From Mogibacterium sp. (lineage in GTDB: Bacteria; Bacillota; Clostridia; Peptostreptococcales; Anaerovoracaceae): 39,344 nucleotides of DNA. Position numbers and translations under genes: made by a program. The notes below the pieces were generated by a model that did no database searches, was not told the DNA's origin, and saw only the letters and a program-made list of their open reading frames with translations. Of the stretch, positions 30,792-39,324 are shown piece after piece. Within the stretch, counting starts at the first letter, position 1; every line of letters starts with the position of its first letter. The stretch covers positions 1 to 39,344 of the forward strand of contig JAFRGD010000020.1 in NCBI GenBank assembly GCA_017433975.1, in the 5' to 3' direction.

Positions 30792-30803
30792 GGGGCACCT
30801 CCG

Positions 30804-30820
30804 GATGCACAATGTGCATC
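30804..30820. promoter_or_regulatory. 17-bp palindrome in the GNAT leader
   Basis: GATGCACA - A - TGTGCATC, perfect. It ends one base before the GGAGGTG ribosome site of the GNAT gene, downstream of its -10, so it could be an operator or an RNA hairpin limiting ribosome access. Confidence 0.5.
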
Positions 30821-30844
30821 GTCTTTTGTTGCGTTCTTATCATG

Positions 30845-30853
30845 ATTATACCA
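30845..30853 (-). promoter_or_regulatory. Extended -10 promoter of the GNAT gene
   Basis: Minus strand: TGG followed by consensus TATAAT (30845-30850). Confidence 0.6.
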
Positions 30854-30936
30854 TATGCGCCGCCGCGTGTCGCAGCAATCCGCCGCCGCGCGGGAGAAGA
30901 ATCCGCCAGCCTATGGCAAACCGTGCACGGGATATG

Positions 30937-30942
30937 TATAAT
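30937..30942 (+). promoter_or_regulatory. -10 box of the aspartokinase gene
   Basis: Consensus TATAAT 45 bp before the start codon; a weak -35 (TGGCAA, 30914-30919) lies 17 bp upstream. The leader is too short for a lysine riboswitch. Confidence 0.55.
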
Positions 30943-30986
30943 ATAAGGACATAGCGGCTGCGGCCGCGCGGTACAAGGAGGCAACA

Positions 30987-32348
30987 ATGCGTAAGAAAGT
31001 CCTGAAGTTCGGCGGGTCGTCGGTTGCGAACGCGTCCCAGCTGGCAAAGTTAAAAAATATCGTCATGGCGGACCCGGGCAACCGGTACGTCGTGGTGTCC
31101 GCGCCGGGCAAGCGCTTCAGCAGCGACAGCAAGGTGACGGATCTGTTATACCTCTGCAAGTCGCAGATCGACAACAACATCCCGTACGAGGAGCTGTTCC
31201 GGATGATCTGCAGCCGGTACGAGGACTCGGTTCAGGCGCTCGAGCTGGACATTGACATGACACCATATTACGAGGAAATCGCTGCCGTTCTGGCCGCGGG
31301 CAGCAAAGCGGCCGCCGAGGGCGGCGCAGACGCTGCGAACCGCGTCGGATGCACGGCGGATTACGTGGCGAGCCGCGGCGAATACCTCTCGGCTATCCTG
31401 ACGGCGGCGTACCTCGGGTACGACTTCGTCGACACGGCCGGGCTGGTCTTGTTCGACGCGAAGGGCCGCCTGCTTACGGAGGAGACCTACGCGGCGCTCG
31501 CCGGGGAACTCGCGCGGCACGAGAAGGCAGTTATTCCGGGCTTTTACGGGACCATCCAGGGGACGGACCGGATCAAGGTCTTCTCGCGCGGCGGGTCGGA
31601 CGTCACGGGCTCGGTCGTGGCGCGGGCAATCAACGCGGATATCTATGAGAACTGGACGGACGTTTCGGGCATGCTGATGGCGGACCCGCGGATCGTACCG
31701 AATCCAAAGCCGATCGACCGCATTTCGTACCTCGAGCTCCGCGAGCTTTCGTACATGGGCGCGACCGTCCTGCATGAGGACGCGGTCTTCCCGGCACGTG
31801 AGGCCGACATCCCGATCAACATCCGCAATACGAACGTGCCGGCGGACCCGGGCACGGTCATCGATAACAACTACAATGGAGAGGACGGCAAGGTCATCAG
31901 CGGCATCGCCGGGAGCCGGGACTTCACCGTCATCGCCGTGCACAAGAACATGATGAACAAGGAGCTCGGCTTTGTCCGCAAGGCGCTCCAGATCCTCGAG
32001 GACTACGAGGTCAACTTCGACCACATCCCGACCGGAATCGATACGCTTTCCGTCGTCATCGAGACCAAAGAGATCGAGGGCAAGCTGGACGACATCGTCT
32101 GGGAGTTCCGCAAGCAGTTAAAGGCGGACGAGATCAAGGTCATCATGAACATTTCGCTGATCGCCGTCGTCGGCAAGGGCATGAGCGGCCGCATCGGTAC
32201 GTCGGCCAGGATCCTGACGGCCCTCGCAAAGGCCGGAATCAACGTCCGCATGATCAACCAGGGTTCGAGCGAGATCAACGTCATCATCGCGGTCGAGACG
32301 CCGGACTTCGAGAACGCCGTCCGCGTGATTTACAACGAGTTCGCGTAA
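30987..32348 (+). CDS. Aspartate kinase
   Basis: First enzyme of the aspartate family pathway (lysine, threonine, methionine, diaminopimelate): phosphorylates aspartate at the beta carboxyl. 453 residues: kinase domain with VLKFGGSSVANA at the start, KVTDLLY, GFYGTIQGTDRIKVFSRGGSDVTG, then two ACT regulatory domains (about 305-453: FTVIAVHKNMMNKELGF; NISLIAVVGKGMSGRIGTSARI; INVRMINQGSSEINVIIAV). The monofunctional form and the ACT pair fit feedback control by lysine or threonine. GGAGG precedes the ATG. No other aspartate-pathway gene is in the window. Confidence 0.96.
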   Translation: MRKKVLKFGGSSVANASQLAKLKNIVMADPGNRYVVVSAPGKRFSSDSKVTDLLYLCKSQIDNNIPYEELFRMICSRYEDSVQALELDIDMTPYYEEIAAVLAAGSKAAAEGGADAANRVGCTADYVASRGEYLSAILTAAYLGYDFVDTAGLVLFDAKGRLLTEETYAALAGELARHEKAVIPGFYGTIQGTDRIKVFSRGGSDVTGSVVARAINADIYENWTDVSGMLMADPRIVPNPKPIDRISYLELRELSYMGATVLHEDAVFPAREADIPINIRNTNVPADPGTVIDNNYNGEDGKVISGIAGSRDFTVIAVHKNMMNKELGFVRKALQILEDYEVNFDHIPTGIDTLSVVIETKEIEGKLDDIVWEFRKQLKADEIKVIMNISLIAVVGKGMSGRIGTSARILTALAKAGINVRMINQGSSEINVIIAVETPDFENAVRVIYNEFA

Positions 32349-32371
32349 CGATAGAACTCGCCGCGGATGTA

Positions 32372-32380
32372 TGGTAGAAT
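32372..32380 (+). promoter_or_regulatory. Extended -10 promoter of gpsA
   Basis: TGG followed by TAGAAT (32375-32380), 76 bp before the start codon; no clear -35. Confidence 0.45.
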
Positions 32381-32455
32381 GAAAAGGGTATGGGACGCTG
32401 CGCGGACCGTTTTGGCCTGCGCGGACAAAGTACATGCGACAAAGGAGTAGATAAA

Positions 32456-33514
32456 ATGAGTAGAATCGGAGTGCTCGGAGCGGGGACGATCGGAATGGCG
32501 CTTGCGCGGATGCTTTACGTCAGCGGCGGTCACGAGGTGACGGTCTGGTCGGCGGTTCCGCAGGAGATCGAGGAGTGCCGGACGACCCGCGCGCACCGCA
32601 ACCTGCCGGGCATGGTGATCCCGGAGGAGATCACTTTTACGATAGACGATGAAGAGGTCTGCCGGGACAAGGACGTTCTGATGTTCGCGATCCCGTCGGT
32701 CTTCCTTCGGAGGACCGTTGCGCGGCTCCGGCAGTACATCCCGGACGGGCAGATCATCGCGGACGTCGGCAAGGGCATCGAGACCGGGACGATGCTCACG
32801 ATGTCCCAGATCATCCAGGACGAGATCCGCAAGGACGGCCGGCACGACAACGTCAAGGTCGTGGCGCTTTCCGGCCCGACGCACGCAGAGGAGATCGCCC
32901 TCGACATGCCGACGACGATCGTCTCGGCGAGCGAGGACATGGAGGCCGCGGGCATCGTGCAGGACGTCTTCATGAATACCTGCATGAGAGTTTATACGAA
33001 TGACGACGTGATCGGCGTCGAGCTCTGCGGCGCGCTCAAGAACGTCATCGCCCTCGCGTGCGGCGTCGCGACGGGCATCGGCTGCGGCGACAACGCCCGG
33101 GCGGCGCTCATCACCCGCGGCATGGCGGAGATCGCGCGGCTTGGCCGCAAAGCGGGCTGCATGGAGCAGACCTTCAGCGGCCTCGCGGGCATCGGCGACC
33201 TGATCGTCACGGCGACCAGCATGCACAGCCGGAACAACCGCTGCGGCATCCTGATCGGCCAGGGCGTTCCGGTCAAAGAAGCCACCGAGCAGATCGGCCA
33301 GGTCGTCGAGGGACTCTACGCGCTCCCGGCGGCGGTCGAGCTCGCGGAGCGGTATCAGGTCGAGATGCCGATCGTGATGACGCTCAACAAGATCGTTAAC
33401 GAGGGGCTCGACCCGGTGGACGCGGTCGAGATGCTGATGCGGCGCGAGAAGAAGTCCGAGGTGTCACAGGAGGCCCGCGACCGGTTCTTCGAGGAGCGCC
33501 GGCATCGGAAGTAA
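32456..33514 (+). CDS. gpsA: Glycerol-3-phosphate dehydrogenase [NAD(P)+]
   Basis: Reduces dihydroxyacetone phosphate to sn-glycerol-3-phosphate, the backbone of phospholipids. 352 residues: Rossmann motif GVLGAGTIGMALA at the N-terminus, FAIPSVFLR, ADVGKGIE, LSGPTHAEEIA, and the catalytic-lysine segment LCGALKNVIALACGVATG followed by SGLAGIGDLIVTATS. The ATG at 32456 has AAAGGAG eight bases upstream; 22 codons of upstream frame are excluded. Within the gene family the position near aspartokinase is not informative. The C-terminus ends in a basic/acidic helix (RREKKSEVSQEARDRFF). Confidence 0.95.
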   Translation: MSRIGVLGAGTIGMALARMLYVSGGHEVTVWSAVPQEIEECRTTRAHRNLPGMVIPEEITFTIDDEEVCRDKDVLMFAIPSVFLRRTVARLRQYIPDGQIIADVGKGIETGTMLTMSQIIQDEIRKDGRHDNVKVVALSGPTHAEEIALDMPTTIVSASEDMEAAGIVQDVFMNTCMRVYTNDDVIGVELCGALKNVIALACGVATGIGCGDNARAALITRGMAEIARLGRKAGCMEQTFSGLAGIGDLIVTATSMHSRNNRCGILIGQGVPVKEATEQIGQVVEGLYALPAAVELAERYQVEMPIVMTLNKIVNEGLDPVDAVEMLMRREKKSEVSQEARDRFFEERRHRK

Positions 33515-33519
33515 GATCG

Positions 33520-33550
33520 GGTGAAACCGGGGACGGTTCCCGTTTTCACC
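33520..33550 (+). repeat. REP-like dispersed repeat, copy E (hairpin)
   Basis: The most symmetric copy: GGTGAAACCGGGGAC pairs with the complement of its other half at 13 of 15 positions, then runs into TTTT (33551-33554). It begins 6 bp after the gpsA stop and ends 10 bp before the MATE start codon, so it may act as the gpsA terminator. Confidence 0.78.
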
Positions 33551-33560
33551 TTTTGGTAGG

Positions 33561-34892
33561 ATGGAAATACAATTATCTGACAGTTTTTCGTACAAACGGC
33601 TGATACGGTTCACGTTGCCGTCGATCATCATGATGATCTTCACTTCGGTCTATGGGGTGGTCGACGGTTTCTTTGTGTCCAATTTCGCGGGCAAGGTCCC
33701 GTTCGCGTCGGTCAACCTGATCATGCCGTTCCTGATGATCCTGTCGGACGTCGGCTTTATCTTCGGTACGGGCGGCAGCGCCCTCGTCGCCAAACTGATG
33801 GGCGAGGGCAGGCGGGAGGAGGCCAACCGGGTCTTTTCGCTGCTGATTTATGTGATCATCGGCGTCGGCGCGCTGTTCACGGTGCTCGCGATGGCGGTCA
33901 TGCGGCCGGTTTCGATCCTGCTCGGCGCGGACGCGGAGATGCTGGAATACTGCGTGACCTATGGGCGGATCGTGATGGTTTCGACGATTCCGTTCATGCT
34001 CCAGACCGCCTTTCAGAGCTTCATGGTGACGGCGGAGCGGCCGCGCATGGGCCTCGCGGTCACGGTCGCGGCGGGCGCGACCAACATCGCGCTGGACTTC
34101 CTTTTCGTCGGGTATTTCAAGTGGGGCATCGTCGGCGCGGCGTGGGCGACGGTGACGGCGGAGAGCATCGGCGGCTTCATTCCACTGCTCTATTTCCTCC
34201 TTCCGAACAAGAGCCCGCTTCACATCGGCCGGACGGTCTGGAACGGCCCGGCGCTGCTGCAGACCTGCTGGAACGGTTCGTCCGAGTTCGTCTCCAACCT
34301 GTCCCGGTCGGTCGTCAACATGCTTTACAACCTGCAGCTCATGAAATACGCCGGCTCGGACGGCGTGGCGGCCTACGGCGTCATCATGTACGCGAACTTC
34401 ATCTTCATCTCAGTGTTCATTGGGTACGCCATCGGAACGGCGCCGATCGTCTCGTACAATTATGGAGCGGAGAATCATGTGGAGATGAAGAGCATCTTCC
34501 GCAAGAGCGTCCGGATGATCGGGGCGATGGGCGTAATCATGATGGTGATCGGACAGCTGCTCTGCCGGCCGGTCGCGTCGATCTTCGTCGGCTACGACGC
34601 CGGCGTCCTGGACATGACGGTCCGGGCGTTTCGGATCTACGCCATGATGTATCTGCTCACTGGCTTCAATATCAATGGGTCGGACTTCTTCACGGCGCTG
34701 AACAACGGCAAGGTGTCCGCGATCATTTCGTTCCTGCGGACGCTGGTGTTCCAGTCGGCTGCGGTCATGCTCCTGCCGTTGTTCTTCGGGGTCAGGGGCA
34801 TCTGGTGCGCGGTCATCGTCGCGGAGATCATGTCGTTCCTCGTGACCTGCCACTACATCGTCAAGCTGCGGCCGGTGTACCAGTATTATTGA
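33561..34892 (+). CDS. MATE-family multidrug/metabolite exporter
   Basis: 443 residues with about twelve hydrophobic segments in two homologous halves. Typical MATE segments: PSIIMMIFTSVYGVVDGFFVSN in the first helix pair, GGSALVAKLMGEGRREEA, and in the second half IGTAPIVSYNYGAENH. It exports cationic drugs or metabolites using Na+ or H+. The ATG at 33561 has no usable ribosome site: GGTAGG abuts it directly and REP-like copy E fills the space upstream. No promoter is visible between gpsA and this gene, so expression may come by read-through. Substrate unknown. Confidence 0.9.
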   Translation: MEIQLSDSFSYKRLIRFTLPSIIMMIFTSVYGVVDGFFVSNFAGKVPFASVNLIMPFLMILSDVGFIFGTGGSALVAKLMGEGRREEANRVFSLLIYVIIGVGALFTVLAMAVMRPVSILLGADAEMLEYCVTYGRIVMVSTIPFMLQTAFQSFMVTAERPRMGLAVTVAAGATNIALDFLFVGYFKWGIVGAAWATVTAESIGGFIPLLYFLLPNKSPLHIGRTVWNGPALLQTCWNGSSEFVSNLSRSVVNMLYNLQLMKYAGSDGVAAYGVIMYANFIFISVFIGYAIGTAPIVSYNYGAENHVEMKSIFRKSVRMIGAMGVIMMVIGQLLCRPVASIFVGYDAGVLDMTVRAFRIYAMMYLLTGFNINGSDFFTALNNGKVSAIISFLRTLVFQSAAVMLLPLFFGVRGIWCAVIVAEIMSFLVTCHYIVKLRPVYQYY

Positions 34893-34953
34893 TGCAAGGT
34901 CTTTTCGGGCAAAAGATCATAAAAAACACTACAACGCAGAGGTGCGGATATAG

Positions 34954-34959
34954 TATAAT
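34954..34959 (+). promoter_or_regulatory. -10 box of carB
   Basis: Consensus TATAAT, 36 bp before the start; -35 region weak (ACAACG at 17 bp). Confidence 0.5.
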
Positions 34960-34994
34960 AATTCAGATAGGGTTTCAATTGAATAGGGGGGACT

Positions 34995-37900
34995 ATGGCA
35001 AAGAGGACAGATGTTAAGAAGGTTCTGATCATCGGATCAGGCCCGATTGTGATCGGCCAGGCGGCCGAATTCGACTACGCGGGGACGCAGGCATGTCTTG
35101 CGCTCAAGGAGGAAGGGTACGAAGTCATCCTTTGCAATTCCAACCCCGCTACCATCATGACAGACACGACGATCGCAGATAAGGTCTACATGGAGCCATT
35201 GACGCTTGAGTACATAGCGAAGATTCTCCGGTATGAGAGGCCTGATGCGATCGTTCCTGGTATCGGGGGCCAGACGGGCCTCAACCTCGCGATGCAGCTC
35301 GAGCGGAAGGGCGTTCTCGCGGAGTGCCGCGTCAAGCTGCTCGGGACCCCGAGCGAGAGCATCGAGCGCGCGGAGGACCGGGAGCTCTTCAAAGAGATGT
35401 GCGAGTCGATCGGCGAGCCGGTCATCCCGTCCGAGATCACTTACAACATAGAAGAAGCAAAGCGGGCCGCGCTGGACATCGGCTACCCGGTGGTGCTCCG
35501 GCCGGCGTTCACGCTCGGCGGAACCGGCGGCGGCTTTGCGCACGACGAAGAGGAACTCGTCGACATCGCGATCAAGGCGTTCAACCTCTCGCCGGTGCAC
35601 CAGGTACTGGTCGAAAAGAGCGTCAAAGGATACAAAGAAATCGAATTTGAGGTCATGCGCGACTCGGCGGACCACGCAATCACGATCTGCGGCATGGAGA
35701 ACGTCGACCCGGTCGGCGTGCACACCGGCGACTCGATCGTCGTGGCACCGATCCTTTCGCTGAACGACCACGACCTCAAAATGCTCAACGACAGCGCAAT
35801 CAAGATTATCCGCGAGCTCAAGATCGAGGGCGGCTGCAACGTGCAGTTCGCGCTGCACCCGGAGACCAGCGAGTACTTCCTCATCGAGGTCAACCCGCGC
35901 GTTTCGCGGTCGTCGGCCCTCGCGTCCAAAGCGAGCGGCTACCCGATCGCCCGCGTCACGGCCAAGATCGCCATGGGCATGCTGCTCGAGGAGATCGAGG
36001 TCGCGGGCGGTACGGCGGCCATGGAGCCGTCGCTCGACTACATCGTAGCCAAATTCCCGCGCTTCCCGTTCGACAAATTCGCGGACGCGTCCAATATCCT
36101 CGGTACCCAGATGAAGGCGACGGGCGAGGTCATGGGCATCGGCTCGACCCTCGCGGAGTGCTTCCTCAAGTCGGTCCGCTCGCTCGAGACCGGCGCGTGC
36201 CACTTATACAAGGCAAAATTCGACCGCATGACGGACGACGAGCTCAAGGCCTATATCGCCGAGTTCCGCGACGATAACATCTTTGCGATCACTGAGCTCT
36301 TCCGGCGCGGCGCTACGATCGCGGAAATCCACGAGATCACGATGATCACCGAGGTCTTCCTCGACTGCATCGAGCGGATCACGCGGATGGAGCGCATGCT
36401 GAAGCTCCACGTCAACAACGTCAAGGTGCTCGCGGCCGCAAAGATGATGGGCTTCTCCGACGAATACATCGGGCGGCTCTGGAACCTGACGGACGTCGAG
36501 GTCTACCACAAGCGCAAAGCGCACGGGATCGTGCCGGTCTTCCGCATGGTCGACACGCTGCACACCGGCAAATACATCGCTTACCTGTACTCCTCTTACA
36601 TGGGGAAGAACGACTCGCGGCTCTCGGACAAGAAGAAAATCATCGTGCTCGGCGCGGGCCCGATCCGCATCGGCCAGGGCGTGGAATTCGACTATTCCAC
36701 AGTGCACGCGGTGCAGACGATCAAGCGCGCGGGCTACGAGGCGATCATCATCAACAACAACCCGGAGACGGTCTCGACGGACTACACGACCGCGGATAAG
36801 CTGTATTTTGAGCCGCTGACGCCGGAGGACGTGATGGCGATCGTCGACTTCGAGCAGCCGGAGGGCGTGATCGCGTCGCTCGGCGGCCAGACCGCGATCA
36901 ACCTCGCGCAGCCGCTGATGGACCGCGGCGTGACGATTATCGGGACCGACTGCGAGGCGATCGAACGCGCGGAAAACCGCGACAGCTTCGAGAAGATCCT
37001 CGAGGAGCTCGGCATCCCGCAGCCAAAGGGCCAGGCCGTGACCCGCATCGAGGACGGCGTCCGCGTGGCGGAGGAGATCGGCTATCCGGTCCTCGTCCGG
37101 CCGTCGTTCGTGCTCGGCGGGCGCGCGATGCAGATCGTCGCCAACGAAGAGCAGCTCCGGCAGTACCTCAAGACCGCGGTCGAGATCGACGAGGATAAAC
37201 CGGTGCTCGTGGACAAATACATCCAGGGCAAGGAGGTTGAGGTCGACGCGATCTGCGACGGCAGGGATGTGTTCGTGCCGGGCATCATGGAGCTCGTCGA
37301 GCGGACGGGCGTCCACTCCGGCGACTCGATCAGCGTTTATCCGCCGTTCAGCATTTCGAACCGCGTCAAGGGGATCATCCTCCAGTACGCAAAAAAACTC
37401 GGCCCGGGCATCGGCATCAAGGGCCTTTACAACATCCAGTTCATCGTCGACGAGAACGAAGATGTATACATCATCGAGGTCAACCCGCGGTCTTCGCGGA
37501 CGGTCCCGTTCCTCTCCAAGGCGACCGGATATTCGCTCGCGGACATCGCGACCGAGGTCATCCTCGGCAAGACGCTCAAGGAGCAGGGCATCTTCGACCT
37601 CTATCCGGAGGAGAAAAAGCGCCACTACGTCAAGGTTCCGGTCTTCTCATTCAATAAGATCAAGGGCCTCGATACGTACCTCTCGCCGGAGATGAAGTCG
37701 ACGGGCGAAGCAATTGGCTACGACGACAAGCTGAACCGCGCGCTGTACAAGGCGCTCCAGGCTTCCGGGACCAAGCTCAAGAACTACGGGACGGTCTTCG
37801 CGACGCTGGCCGGGCACGACAAGGCGGAGGCGCTGCCGCTGGTCCGGCGGGTCTACAACCTCGGCTTCGACATCGCAGCGACGGAGGGCACGGCGGCGTA

Positions 37901-38168
37901 CTTCAAGGAGAACGGAATCCGGACGCGCGTCCTGCAGAAGATCAGCGACGGCTCGACCGAGATCCTCGACGCGATCCGCGCGGGCCACATCGCCTACATT
38001 ATCAACACGCGCAACATCGGGAACAACAAACAGGAGTCGGACGGACACCTGATCCGCCTCTGCGCTTCCGAGAACAATTCGACGCTTTTCACCTCGCTCG
38101 ACACGGTGCGGGTGTTGCTCGATGTGCTCGAGGAGACGACGCAGACGATTTCAACGATTGACGCGTAG
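34995..38168 (+). CDS. carB: Carbamoyl-phosphate synthase large subunit
   Basis: Makes carbamoyl phosphate from bicarbonate, ATP and ammonia (delivered by the CarA glutaminase) for pyrimidine and arginine synthesis. 1,057 residues, the usual length. Two homologous ATP-grasp halves: the first with KVLIIGSGPIVIGQAAEFDY and FTLGGTGGGFA, the second (from about 548) with KKIIVLGAGPIRIGQGVEFD and FVLGGRAMQIV; oligomerisation region between them; a C-terminal MGS-like allosteric domain from about residue 930 (GTVFATLAGHDKAEALPLV). GGGGGG precedes the ATG. Its partner carA, normally just upstream, is replaced by a MATE gene here. Confidence 0.97.
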   Translation: MAKRTDVKKVLIIGSGPIVIGQAAEFDYAGTQACLALKEEGYEVILCNSNPATIMTDTTIADKVYMEPLTLEYIAKILRYERPDAIVPGIGGQTGLNLAMQLERKGVLAECRVKLLGTPSESIERAEDRELFKEMCESIGEPVIPSEITYNIEEAKRAALDIGYPVVLRPAFTLGGTGGGFAHDEEELVDIAIKAFNLSPVHQVLVEKSVKGYKEIEFEVMRDSADHAITICGMENVDPVGVHTGDSIVVAPILSLNDHDLKMLNDSAIKIIRELKIEGGCNVQFALHPETSEYFLIEVNPRVSRSSALASKASGYPIARVTAKIAMGMLLEEIEVAGGTAAMEPSLDYIVAKFPRFPFDKFADASNILGTQMKATGEVMGIGSTLAECFLKSVRSLETGACHLYKAKFDRMTDDELKAYIAEFRDDNIFAITELFRRGATIAEIHEITMITEVFLDCIERITRMERMLKLHVNNVKVLAAAKMMGFSDEYIGRLWNLTDVEVYHKRKAHGIVPVFRMVDTLHTGKYIAYLYSSYMGKNDSRLSDKKKIIVLGAGPIRIGQGVEFDYSTVHAVQTIKRAGYEAIIINNNPETVSTDYTTADKLYFEPLTPEDVMAIVDFEQPEGVIASLGGQTAINLAQPLMDRGVTIIGTDCEAIERAENRDSFEKILEELGIPQPKGQAVTRIEDGVRVAEEIGYPVLVRPSFVLGGRAMQIVANEEQLRQYLKTAVEIDEDKPVLVDKYIQGKEVEVDAICDGRDVFVPGIMELVERTGVHSGDSISVYPPFSISNRVKGIILQYAKKLGPGIGIKGLYNIQFIVDENEDVYIIEVNPRSSRTVPFLSKATGYSLADIATEVILGKTLKEQGIFDLYPEEKKRHYVKVPVFSFNKIKGLDTYLSPEMKSTGEAIGYDDKLNRALYKALQASGTKLKNYGTVFATLAGHDKAEALPLVRRVYNLGFDIAATEGTAAYFKENGIRTRVLQKISDGSTEILDAIRAGHIAYIINTRNIGNNKQESDGHLIRLCASENNSTLFTSLDTVRVLLDVLEETTQTISTIDA

Positions 38169-38189
38169 CTCGGTCTTTTGCCGGGATGC

Positions 38190-38274
38190 TTTGTCAGCGC
38201 TGCGACTCGCGCTCGGTTACGTACTATAAGTACGCTCCCTCGCGCTCGCTTGCGCTTCCTCGCCTCCCGACAAA
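38190..38274. repeat. Imperfect palindrome between carB and the sirtuin gene
   Basis: The 141-bp gap contains an imperfect inverted repeat whose ends are TTTGTC (38190) and GACAAA (38269). The centre is CGTACT-ATA-AGTACG (38220-38234), and GCG/CTCGC-rich arms recur between. Too long and GC-patterned for an ordinary terminator and lacking a T-run. Confidence 0.5.
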
Positions 38275-38309
38275 ATACCTTCGCTACTGAGTAAAGAGGA
38301 GGACTGCTG

Positions 38310-39086
38310 ATGAATCGTGAGTCACTACAACAATTTCAGAAGATGATCGATTCGCACAGCCGGATCGTGTTCTTCGGCGGCGCGGGCGTGTCGGTCGCAA
38401 GCGGAATCCCGGACTTCCGGAGCGCGGACGGCCTGTACAACAACCGCGGCGTGGAGTTCGAAAACTACGAGCCGGAATATCTGCTCAGCCGGACGTGCCT
38501 CTACCGGGAGCCGAAGGTCTTCTACGAGTTCTACCGGCAGAAGCTGGACACGCGCGGAGTGGAGCCGAACGTGACGCACTACAAACTGGCGGAGCTCGAG
38601 CGCGCCGGCAAGATGGTGGGCATCGTGACACAGAACATCGACGGCCTGCACCAGCGCGCGGGGAGCGAGCGCGTCTTCGAGATCCACGGGACGACGATGC
38701 GCAATTACTGCCACGCATGTGGCAGGGTGTTTCCGGGCGACTACATTTTCAAGTACTTTGACGGGCTGACGCCGGAGAGCGGTCCCGACGCAATCATTCC
38801 GCGGTGCGACAAATGCGGCGGAATGGTACGGCCGGCGGTGACGCTTTACGAGGAAAGCCTCCCGGAGGACGCGGTGCGCGGCGCAATTGACGCGATTGCG
38901 TCTGCGGACATGATGATCATCGCGGGCACGTCGCTGGTCGTGTACCCGGCGGCGGGCATGGTGGATTACTTCCACGGGGACACCATCGTCCTCATCAACA
39001 AGGGTGTGACGTCCCGGGACCGCTACGCGGACCTCGTCATCCGCGACCCGATGGAGGACGTCTTCTCCGAAATCGTTGTGCGGTAG
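38310..39086 (+). CDS. cobB: NAD-dependent protein deacylase (sirtuin, Sir2 family)
   Basis: Removes acetyl or other acyl groups from protein lysines using NAD+. 258 residues: [21 protein letters not shown] (NAD binding), [12 protein letters not shown], catalytic His in [12 protein letters not shown], the zinc knuckle C-x2-C (CHACGRV) and C-x2-C (CDKCGGM), and [22 protein letters not shown] precedes the ATG. It fits a class U/III bacterial CobB. It is a stand-alone gene with a terminator that also contains the -35 of the tRNA promoter. Confidence 0.95.
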   Translation: MNRESLQQFQKMIDSHSRIVFFGGAGVSVASGIPDFRSADGLYNNRGVEFENYEPEYLLSRTCLYREPKVFYEFYRQKLDTRGVEPNVTHYKLAELERAGKMVGIVTQNIDGLHQRAGSERVFEIHGTTMRNYCHACGRVFPGDYIFKYFDGLTPESGPDAIIPRCDKCGGMVRPAVTLYEESLPEDAVRGAIDAIASADMMIIAGTSLVVYPAAGMVDYFHGDTIVLINKGVTSRDRYADLVIRDPMEDVFSEIVVR

Positions 39087-39125
39087 ATTTTTCCCTTTTG
39101 TACGTCAGTAAATACGTTGAAAATC

Positions 39126-39160
39126 AACCCCTTTCTCTTGACAGAGAGGGGTTATTTATT
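39126..39160 (+). terminator. Terminator of the sirtuin gene
   Basis: AACCCC-TT-TCTC (39126-39137) pairs with GAGA-GGGGTT (39144-39153) with a TT bulge, 6-nt loop, then ATTTATT. Confidence 0.65.
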
Positions 39161-39167
39161 GTATTAT
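39138..39167 (+). promoter_or_regulatory. Promoter of tRNA-Thr (and probably tuf)
   Basis: Consensus TTGACA (39138-39143) in the loop of the preceding terminator, 18-bp spacer, TATTAT (39162-39167). Transcription starts about 32 bp before the tRNA. Confidence 0.7.
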
Positions 39168-39205
39168 TCTTGTATTCGGGATGGAGTATTGACGTATGTC
39201 GATGT

Positions 39206-39281
<76 letters not shown>

Positions 39282-39324
39282 GATTATTAAGTTAAATGCT
39301 GTAAGTGTTACTAGGAGGGAAATT

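Noticed and set aside
30943..30986. Possible lysine riboswitch before aspartokinase
   Set aside because: The leader after the -10 is only about 40 nt, far too short.
36204..37625. 473-aa minus-strand frame opposite carB
   Set aside because: Shadow of carB with the same biased composition and no start signals.
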